From Thermochromatium tepidum ATCC 43061 (GTDB lineage Bacteria > Pseudomonadota > Gammaproteobacteria > Chromatiales > Chromatiaceae), in contig NZ_CP039268.1 of the NCBI RefSeq assembly GCF_009664085.1, forward strand, positions 2,275,001 to 2,339,000: a DNA stretch of 64,000 bases, written 5' to 3'. Made by a program: the position numbers and the translations under genes. The notes under the pieces were generated by a model that saw only the letters and a list, made by a program, of their open reading frames with translations, searched no databases and was not told the DNA's origin. Every line of letters begins with the position of its first letter. The first letter of the stretch is position 1. Positions 56,585 to 64,000 of this stretch are shown one piece after another.

Positions 56585-57538
56585 ATGATCGACAGCCTCC
56601 AGAGCGTCGTCATCCAGACCGGCGCCCAGCTCAAGCTGCGCTGGCTGACCCCAGAACCCCAGACCCCTCGTCCGTTGCGCGGGGTGGACCCAGAGCAGTC
56701 GCTGATCGGCTCGCTCAACCTCATCCACCCCAATCGACTCCAGGTCGTCGGCCCCCCCGAACAACGTTACCTGGCGGCACTTGGACGCACCGCCCACGAC
56801 GAGGCGCTCGACAAGCTCTTCGCCGACCGGCCCGCCGCCGTGATCTTCAGCGATGGACTGGAACCGGGGGCCGATTTCTGCGAGCGCGCCCGCTCAACCC
56901 AGACCCCCCTGCTCGGGTCGCTGCTCGGCGATCAGGAACTCATCAACCATCTGCGCTATTTCCTCACCCAGGCCCTGGCCGAGCGCAAGACCATCCACGG
57001 CGTCTTCATCGAGGTGCTTGGGATGGGCGTGCTCCTGATCGGCGCGCCGGCCGTCGGCAAGAGCGAGCTCGCGCTCGATCTCATTACCCGCGGCCATCGG
57101 CTCATCGCCGACGATGCACCGCGTTTCGCCCGCATCGCCCCTGAAGTGATCGAGGGGAGCTGTCCGGAGACGCTTAGAGATTTCCTGGAGGTACGCGGTC
57201 TAGGGATCCTCAACATCCGCGCCATGTTCGGCGAGGGCGCAGTCCTACGTAACAAGACGCTCAACCTCGTCATCGATCTCCAGCCGCTGGCCCAAACCGA
57301 ACTCGAGTGCATCGACAGGCTCACCGGCAGTCTATCGGCCATGAATGTGCTGGGCGTGGCCATCCCCAAGATCGTCATGCCGGTCGCCCCGGGTCGCAAC
57401 CTGGCGATCCTGGTGGAGGCGGCCGTCAGACATCAGATCCTGCGCATCCGCGGCTATGATGCCGGCGTGGACTTCATCGACCGCCAGGCGCGCGCCATTC
57501 ATCTGGACCGACCCGATCCACCCGTCGCCCGCGACTGA
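56585..57538 (+). CDS. hprK: HPr kinase/phosphorylase HprK
   Basis: HprK phosphorylates HPr on a regulatory Ser and removes it again. The 317-residue protein has the P-loop GAPAVGKS (153-160), LIADDAPRFARIAPEVI, and the signature EVRGLGILNIRAMFGEGAV. The P-loop keeps Gly-X4-Gly-Lys-Ser, but the usual Asp-Ser-Gly before Val-Gly is Ala-Pro-Ala. The partner Ser46 of HPr is present in ptsH downstream, so the pair could still work. Confidence 0.94.
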   Translation: MIDSLQSVVIQTGAQLKLRWLTPEPQTPRPLRGVDPEQSLIGSLNLIHPNRLQVVGPPEQRYLAALGRTAHDEALDKLFADRPAAVIFSDGLEPGADFCERARSTQTPLLGSLLGDQELINHLRYFLTQALAERKTIHGVFIEVLGMGVLLIGAPAVGKSELALDLITRGHRLIADDAPRFARIAPEVIEGSCPETLRDFLEVRGLGILNIRAMFGEGAVLRNKTLNLVIDLQPLAQTELECIDRLTGSLSAMNVLGVAIPKIVMPVAPGRNLAILVEAAVRHQILRIRGYDAGVDFIDRQARAIHLDRPDPPVARD

Positions 57539-57572
57539 TCCTATGCCAAATCGCTCGACAGGAGACCCGCCC

Positions 57573-58430
57573 ATGCAGCTGATCATCCTCAGCGGTCTGT
57601 CCGGTTCCGGTAAGAGCATTGCGCTCCACACGCTGGAGGACATGGGCTTCTACTGCATCGACAATCTGCCCTTTTTCCTGCTCCAGGATCTGGTGTTCGG
57701 GTTGCGCGAGACGCTCGACGAGTCCTTCGGCAAGACGGCGGTCGGCATCGACGCGCGCGGCAATCTCGCGGCACTGCGCCAACTTCCTGAACTGGTGCGC
57801 GTCGCCCGCGAGCGCGGGATCGACTGCCGTGTGCTCTTTCTGGAGACCGCGCTGGAGATCCTGATCCAGCGCTATAGCGAGACCCGCCGTCGTCATCCAC
57901 TCACCAATGGCGACCGCCCGCTCCGCGAGGCCATCCAGCTTGAACAGGAATTCCTGCAGCCGGTGCGTCGGCACGCCGACCTGGTGCTCGACACCACCAG
58001 AACCAATATGCATGAGCTGCGCGACCTGGTACGTGGCTGGCTGCTGAGCGGAGAGTCGCCCCGGATCTCGATCCTGCTCCAGTCCTTCGGCTTCAAGCAT
58101 GGCGTGCCGCCCGACGTCGACTTCGTGCTCGATGTGCGCTGTCTGCCCAATCCGCACTGGGAGGCCGAGCTCAGGATGCTCACCGGGCTGGATCCCAGGG
58201 TGGCGCGCTTTATCGAATCCAGCCCCCAGGCGCTGGAGATGCGCGCCGATATCCTCGCCTTCTTCGAGCGCTGGGTTCCCCGATTCGAGACCGACGGGCG
58301 CAGCTATCTGACCATCGCCATCGGCTGCACCGGTGGTCAGCATCGTTCGGTCTACATGACCGAATGGCTCGGCGAGCACCTGAAGTCACTCGGTCATAGG
58401 GTCATCGTCCGTCATCGGGAGCTGGCGTGA
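57573..58430 (+). CDS. rapZ: RNase adaptor / nucleotide-binding protein RapZ
   Basis: RapZ binds GlmY/GlmZ small RNAs in E. coli to control glucosamine-6-phosphate synthesis; orthologs are widespread. The 285-residue protein has Walker A GLSGSGKS (8-15), FYCIDNLPFFLL, and the C-terminal TIAIGCTGGQHRSVYMTEWL. The ATG at 57573 has AGGAG 9 bases upstream; the open frame before it is hprK shadow. No GlmY/GlmZ-like RNA was recognised in the window. Confidence 0.95.
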   Translation: MQLIILSGLSGSGKSIALHTLEDMGFYCIDNLPFFLLQDLVFGLRETLDESFGKTAVGIDARGNLAALRQLPELVRVARERGIDCRVLFLETALEILIQRYSETRRRHPLTNGDRPLREAIQLEQEFLQPVRRHADLVLDTTRTNMHELRDLVRGWLLSGESPRISILLQSFGFKHGVPPDVDFVLDVRCLPNPHWEAELRMLTGLDPRVARFIESSPQALEMRADILAFFERWVPRFETDGRSYLTIAIGCTGGQHRSVYMTEWLGEHLKSLGHRVIVRHRELA

Positions 58431-58816
58431 GCGTCGGTATCCTGCTCCTTACCCATCGTCCCCTCGGGGAGGATCTGTTGCGTATCGCCAGCGAGATCCT
58501 CGGCCGGGTGCCGGACGGGATCGCCTGCTGTGAGGTCGTCAACGACACCCCACCCGATGAGATCCTCGACCGTTGCCGGTGTCTGGCCGAGACCCTTGAC
58601 CAGGGCGAGGGCTTACTGGTGCTAACCGATCTCTATGGTGCCACACCGGCCAATGTCGCACGTGCGTTCGCCGACTCGCGCGCCCAGGTGCGTGTGGTCA
58701 GCGGTCTGAACCTGCCCATGCTGCTGCGCACCCTCAATTATGCCGCGCTCGATCTCGACCATCTGGCCGAAAAGGCCCTCAGCGGCGGTCGCGACGGTGT
58801 GCGCCGTGGCAACTGA
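58427..58816 (+). CDS. Mannose-type PTS EIIA domain protein
   Basis: A 129-residue stand-alone EIIA of the mannose superfamily. The phospho-acceptor His10 is in GILLLTHRPLGEDLL, with LLVLTDLYGATPANVARAFA and VRVVSGLNLPMLLRTLNY after it. The start is a GTG overlapping the rapZ stop (GTGA). No EIIB, EIIC or EIID gene accompanies it, so it is probably regulatory rather than a transporter part. Confidence 0.93.
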   Translation: MSVGILLLTHRPLGEDLLRIASEILGRVPDGIACCEVVNDTPPDEILDRCRCLAETLDQGEGLLVLTDLYGATPANVARAFADSRAQVRVVSGLNLPMLLRTLNYAALDLDHLAEKALSGGRDGVRRGN

Positions 58817-58908
58817 GTCCGGCTTGATCCGCAGGCCACCTGGTCGATTCCAACGCATCCAAAGGCAGTTTGGGTACTAATCTTAAAGATCAGAAGGATC
58901 ACAACTAG

Positions 58909-59178
58909 ATGATTCGCCGAGAACTCGAGATCCGCAACAAGCTCGGGCTGCACGCGCGGGCCTCGGCCAAGCTGGTGCAATGCGCCAATCGCTTCGAGAG
59001 CGAGATCATGCTCGAGCGCTGCGGCCAAAGCGTCAACGGCAAGAGCATCATGGGGATCATGATGCTGGCTGCCAGTCAGGGCAGCAGGATCACGGTCGAG
59101 ATCACAGGCAGGGACGAAGAGGAGGCCATAGCCGCTATCGAGCAACTCATACTGGACCGCTTCGGAGAACCAGAGTGA
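58909..59178 (+). CDS. ptsH: Phosphocarrier protein HPr
   Basis: HPr relays phosphate from enzyme I to EIIA proteins. The 89-residue protein has the catalytic His15 in KLGLHARASAKLV and the regulatory Ser46 in VNGKSIMGIMML, the target of HprK. The ATG at 58909 has AAGGA upstream. The next gene, enzyme I, starts by GTGA overlap with its stop. Confidence 0.96.
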   Translation: MIRRELEIRNKLGLHARASAKLVQCANRFESEIMLERCGQSVNGKSIMGIMMLAASQGSRITVEITGRDEEEAIAAIEQLILDRFGEPE

Positions 59179-60917
59179 CCCTCGCCTTCCAGGGTATCGG
59201 GATCGGCGCGTCGAATGCGATCGCGCTGGGTCCGGCCTTCATCGACATCAAAGGACAAAGGATCTTGACCCAAACGCCGATCCGCGCCGACGAGATCCAG
59301 GACGAGATCGCTCGCTTCGATCTGGCGGTCGAGGCGGCACGCCGCGCGCTCAAACGGGTGCATGCCCAGATCCCGCCGGACACACCGATTGAAATCGTCG
59401 AATTCATCGACACCCATCTGCTCATGCTCGAGGACACGGCGCTCATCGACGGCGTGCGCCATCTCGTGGCCGAGCAGCTATGCACCGCCGAATGGGCGCT
59501 GCAACGCCAGCGCGACATCCTAATCGCGGTCTTCGATCGCATGGATGACCCCTATTTGCGCACACGCCGCGACGATATCGAGCATGTCGTGCGCCAGATC
59601 CAGAGCTTTCTGCGCGGCGAGTCGAACGAACCGAATCTGGCGCAGCAGGATCTGGCCGGCCATGTCGTGGTGGCGCGCGACCTCATGCCCGCCGACGCCA
59701 TCCTGCTGCATCATCGCGGCGCCGTGGCCTTCGTGACCGAGTACGGCGGACCCATGTCGCATACCGCGATCCTGGCGCGCAGTCTCGGCGTACCTGCGGT
59801 CATGGGGCTACACGACATCAGCCGCTATCTGCGCCCCGGGGAACTGCTGATCGTTGACAGCGCCAGCGGCACCGTCATCGCCAACGCCGACGCGCAACTC
59901 ATCGCCGACTACCGTCGGCGCCTCAGCGCGATCCAGGCACGTCAGGGTCGCCTGCGCGCCCTCGTCAGCCGCCCGACCCGCACGCGCGACGGCGTCGAGA
60001 TCCGGCTCCAGGCCAATCTGGAGCTGGCCGAGGACGTCGAGCTAGCCAAGATCAATGGCGCGCATGGTGTCGGACTCTATCGCACCGAATTCCTCTATAT
60101 GAACCGCAGCGACCTGCCGGACGAAGAGGAACACCTGGCCGACTATAGCGCCATGTTGGCCGCGCTCGACGGACGTCCCCTCACCATACGCACACTCGAT
60201 CTTGGGGTCGACAAGCACTGCGAGGCCCTGGCCCGCCCCGGCTCGAACGTCAGCAATCCCGCACTGGGGCTGCGCGCCATCCGGCTCTGTCTGAAGGAGC
60301 CCGAACTCTTTCGGCCCCAGGTGCGCGCCATCCTGCGTGCCTCGGCGCTCGGCCCGGTGCGGCTGATGCTGCCGTTGGTGACCAGCGTCCACGAGCTCGA
60401 CCGTGCCCTGGCCATCATCGCCGAACTCAAGCGTCAGCTCGACCGCGATGGACTGGCCTATGACGATGCCATGCCGGTCGGCGCCATGATCGAGGTGCCG
60501 TCTGCCGCGCTCACCGCACGTGCCATTGCGCGCCGGATGGATTTTCTCTCGATCGGTACCAATGATCTGATCCAATACACCCTGGCCACCGACCGCCTGG
60601 ACGACGCGGTCAACGATCTCTTCGACCCGGCGCATCCGGCCATCCTGCGTCTGATCCAGCTCACCATCGAGGCCGGACGCGCGCTCAACGTCCCGGTCGG
60701 GATGTGCGGTGAGATGGCCGGCGATCCGCGCTTCACGCGCCTCCTGCTCGGCATGGGGCTGCGTGAGTTCAGCATGCAGCCCGGCGCCCTGCTCGACATC
60801 AAGGAGATCCTGCTCGACTCGGATGTCGGCGCCCTGGCCAGGCGCGCCGAGCGACTCTTTGCCCAGATCGATGAGTTAGACTCCAGTGATCTGCTCTCGG
60901 CCTTCGAGTCGGTCTGA
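59175..60917 (+). CDS. ptsI: PTS enzyme I (phosphoenolpyruvate-protein phosphotransferase)
   Basis: Enzyme I takes phosphate from PEP and passes it to HPr. The 580-residue protein lacks an N-terminal GAF domain, so it is the canonical EI length rather than EI-Ntr. The phospho-His is His196 in GGPMSHTAILARS. The PEP-binding barrel has LYRTEFLYMNR, SIGTNDLIQYTLATDR and the active Cys in VPVGMCGEMAGD. The GTG at 59175 overlaps the ptsH stop. It completes a signalling PTS without transporter components. Confidence 0.95.
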   Translation: MTLAFQGIGIGASNAIALGPAFIDIKGQRILTQTPIRADEIQDEIARFDLAVEAARRALKRVHAQIPPDTPIEIVEFIDTHLLMLEDTALIDGVRHLVAEQLCTAEWALQRQRDILIAVFDRMDDPYLRTRRDDIEHVVRQIQSFLRGESNEPNLAQQDLAGHVVVARDLMPADAILLHHRGAVAFVTEYGGPMSHTAILARSLGVPAVMGLHDISRYLRPGELLIVDSASGTVIANADAQLIADYRRRLSAIQARQGRLRALVSRPTRTRDGVEIRLQANLELAEDVELAKINGAHGVGLYRTEFLYMNRSDLPDEEEHLADYSAMLAALDGRPLTIRTLDLGVDKHCEALARPGSNVSNPALGLRAIRLCLKEPELFRPQVRAILRASALGPVRLMLPLVTSVHELDRALAIIAELKRQLDRDGLAYDDAMPVGAMIEVPSAALTARAIARRMDFLSIGTNDLIQYTLATDRLDDAVNDLFDPAHPAILRLIQLTIEAGRALNVPVGMCGEMAGDPRFTRLLLGMGLREFSMQPGALLDIKEILLDSDVGALARRAERLFAQIDELDSSDLLSAFESV

Positions 60918-60925
60918 ATGCCTGC

Positions 60926-62380
60926 TCACTCGAAACCGACCGGCGCTGCTTGGTGCCAGTGCGTCACGTGCTGGTAGCGGTGTGCCACATTGAGCAGACG
61001 GGCCTCTTGAAAGTAGTTGCCGATGATCTGCAAGCCGACCGGCAGGCCGTCGACGGGTTCAACCGGGATCGACAGCCCCGGCAATCCAGCCAGATTGGTG
61101 GCGATGGTGTAGATGTCGTTGAGATACATCGACACCGGATCGTCCAGCTTGGATCCGAGTGGAAAGGCAGTCGTGGGGCTGGTCGGCCCCATGATGACAT
61201 CGACCTGCTCGAAGGCGCGCTTGAAGTCTTCGACGATCAGCCGACGGATCTTCTGCGCCTTGAGATAGTAGGCGTCGTAATAGCCGGCCGAGAGCACATA
61301 GGTGCCGATCATGATCCGACGCTGGACCTCGGGACCGAACCCCTCGGCGCGACTGCGCTCATAGAGGTCCAATAGGTCTTTCGGGTTCTCGCAACGATAG
61401 CCATAGCGTACCCCATCGAAGCGCGCCAGGTTCGATGAGCACTCGGCGGGCGCAACCACATAGTAGACGGGCACCGAGAGCGGACTGTTGGGTAGGCTGA
61501 TCTCGATGATCTCGGCACCGAGCCGCTCATACTCCTTGATCGCGTCCATGACCACCTCACCGACGCGCGGATCGAGTCCCTCGCCGAAATATTCCTTGGG
61601 CAGACCGATGCGCAACCCTGTGATGTCGTCGTCGAGCGCGTCGACATAGTCAGGGACCGGGACCTCGGCGCTGGTCGAGTCGCGTTCGTCGAAACCGGCC
61701 ATCTCATCGAGGATGAAGGCCGCATCCGCCGCCGAGCGCGCCATGACCCCAGCCTGATCAAGCGAAGAGGCAAAGGCGATCATGCCCCAGCGTGAACAGC
61801 GTCCATAGGTCGGTTTGATCCCGGTGACGCCGCACAGTGCCGCCGGCTGGCGGATCGAGCCGCCAGTGTCGCTCGCGGTGGCCGCTGCGCACAGCCGCGC
61901 GGCCACGGCTGCCGCCGAGCCGCCCGAGGAACCACCCGGAACTCGGGTCTGGTCCCAGGGATTCCTGACCGGACCATACCAGCTCGTCTCATTGCTCGAC
62001 CCCATGGCGAACTCATCCATGTTGGTCTTGCCAAGCACCACAGCCCCGGCCGCCGCCAGCCGCTCGACGATGGTCGCATCATAGGGGGCAATGAAGTTAT
62101 CGAGCATCCGCGAACCGCAGCTGGTCTTGAGTCCCTGGGTGCAGAAGATGTCCTTGTGGGCGATCGGGATGCCGGTCAGCGGCCCGGTCTCACCCGATCT
62201 GAGCGTCCGGTCGGCGCGCTCGGCCGCCGCAAGCGCCGATTCGGTCGCGACCGTGATGAAGGCGTTTAGCATCGGATCGAGCCGCGCGATGCGCTCCAGA
62301 TAATGCTGCGTCAGCTCGACGCTGGAATAGGTACGTAGCCGCAGATCCGCGGCCATTTGCGCAATGGATTTGTTCTGCAT
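60926..62380 (-). CDS. gatA: Glutamyl/aspartyl-tRNA amidotransferase subunit A
   Basis: GatA releases ammonia from glutamine for conversion of Glu-tRNA(Gln) or Asp-tRNA(Asn). The 484-residue amidase has the Ser-Ser-Lys triad: Lys in [14 protein letters not shown], the Ser pair in [18 protein letters not shown] and [18 protein letters not shown]. The ATG overlaps the gatC stop by one base. gatB, needed for the full enzyme, is not next to it; downstream lies the convergent ptsI gene. Confidence 0.95.
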   Translation of the reverse strand: MQNKSIAQMAADLRLRTYSSVELTQHYLERIARLDPMLNAFITVATESALAAAERADRTLRSGETGPLTGIPIAHKDIFCTQGLKTSCGSRMLDNFIAPYDATIVERLAAAGAVVLGKTNMDEFAMGSSNETSWYGPVRNPWDQTRVPGGSSGGSAAAVAARLCAAATASDTGGSIRQPAALCGVTGIKPTYGRCSRWGMIAFASSLDQAGVMARSAADAAFILDEMAGFDERDSTSAEVPVPDYVDALDDDITGLRIGLPKEYFGEGLDPRVGEVVMDAIKEYERLGAEIIEISLPNSPLSVPVYYVVAPAECSSNLARFDGVRYGYRCENPKDLLDLYERSRAEGFGPEVQRRIMIGTYVLSAGYYDAYYLKAQKIRRLIVEDFKRAFEQVDVIMGPTSPTTAFPLGSKLDDPVSMYLNDIYTIATNLAGLPGLSIPVEPVDGLPVGLQIIGNYFQEARLLNVAHRYQHVTHWHQAAPVGFE

Positions 62381-62667
62381 CAGTCGATGACCTTCGGAAC
62401 CAGATAGAGTCCAGCCTCGGTCAGGGGGGCGATGGACTGAAAGCGTTCGCGTTGATTGGTTTCATTGGGGACATCCGGACGCAGACGCTGGGTCATGTTC
62501 AGCGGATGGGCCAGGGGTTCGATGCCCGAGGTATCGACGGTATCCATCCGGGCGACCAGGTCGAGGATATTGGAAAGATCCGCCGCATAGCGCGCGCGCC
62601 GCTCGGGAGCGACGGCGAGCCGGGCCAAATGGGCGATCTTGTCGATGTCGGATAAGCTCAGTGACAT
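62380..62667 (-). CDS. gatC: Glutamyl/aspartyl-tRNA amidotransferase subunit C
   Basis: GatC is a small linker that wraps GatA and GatB. The 95-residue protein starts [20 protein letters not shown] and ends with the conserved [20 protein letters not shown]. The start at 62667 gives the usual length; the open frame further upstream is not family-like. It is divergent from mreB. Confidence 0.93.
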   Translation of the reverse strand: MSLSLSDIDKIAHLARLAVAPERRARYAADLSNILDLVARMDTVDTSGIEPLAHPLNMTQRLRPDVPNETNQRERFQSIAPLTEAGLYLVPKVID

Positions 62668-62769
62668 GTTGGACAGCCGTTGGCGATGAAATTGGTTGAA
62701 AATAGCACAAATGAGCGTTCGGGCGGGCCACTCGACCCGAGGGTCCGGCGGAGCGACACAGCGGGCGCC

Positions 62770-63959
<1,190 letters not shown>

Positions 63960-64000
63960 CATGACTCGGCCGCCAGTTACCAGCCGCCAGCGACCAGCCG

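Overview
The window looks like a chromosomal stretch of a purple sulfur bacterium (Chromatiaceae-like Gammaproteobacteria). It is GC-rich and carries several LH2 antenna genes (pucB/pucA) with a PucC-type bacteriochlorophyll-delivery transporter. It also has the gammaproteobacterial gene orders hisC-hisD-hisG-murA-mlaBCDEF and kdsD-kdsC-lptC-lptA-lptB-rpoN-hpf-ptsN-hprK-rapZ. The assignment is inferred from gene content; no rRNA or tRNA gene was recognised here.

Layout. 1-3.7 kb is IS-rich: a partial IS256-type transposase, rtcB, and a decayed IS3-type element. 3.9-9.9 kb holds a Tat-like DsbA protein and the LH2 locus. In that locus, two near-identical 891-bp copies of a pucB-pucA-pucB-pucA cassette sit in tandem on the minus strand, separated by a decayed ISNCY-type element. 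Each copy has its own promoter with a PpsR/CrtJ-type operator and its own terminator, and pucC lies downstream. 10.1-12.3 kb encodes a BaeSR-type two-component system. 12.3-22.2 kb is one long minus-strand gene train: pmbA, serB, then a tellurium-resistance (Ter) cluster with its nucleotide-like biosynthetic module (ATP-grasp, PRTase-TRSP, TerD, TerA, TerB, HAD, StiP/PRTase_1, CitE-like). 22.3-26.9 kb has a YgiQ radical-SAM protein, a PomAB-type flagellar stator and a PilZ protein. 26.9-32 kb is an RND efflux pump with a divergent TetR regulator and a probable operator. 32-37.5 kb holds a REP cluster, a proline-rich secreted protein, an RsmF-like rRNA methyltransferase, and a RimK-like ATP-grasp ligase paired with a GNAT-peptidase C39 fusion. 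37.5-42.1 kb has argE, metR and metE. 42.1-50.1 kb has hisC, hisD, hisG, murA and mlaB-mlaCDEF, with an IS200/IS605-like relic between mlaB and mlaC. 50.4-60.9 kb is the KDO/LPS-transport, sigma-54 and regulatory PTS block. The end holds gatA, gatC and the start of the mre locus (mreB).

How the genes fit together. The puc locus builds peripheral antenna complexes, probably under redox/light control. The kds, lpt and mla genes together serve outer-membrane lipid supply and asymmetry. HprK, RapZ, PtsN, EIIA-Man, HPr and EI form a signalling phosphorelay with no sugar permease in the window. The Ter cluster is a stress-response system thought to make a nucleoside-like metabolite.

The items most worth follow-up are the LH2 tandem duplication with diverged alpha subunits and promoters, the complete Ter module coupled to serB, the RimK plus GNAT-C39 pair, and an Arg-to-Leu change in the RpoN box of sigma-54. 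I did not find a system that I can defend as wholly undescribed.
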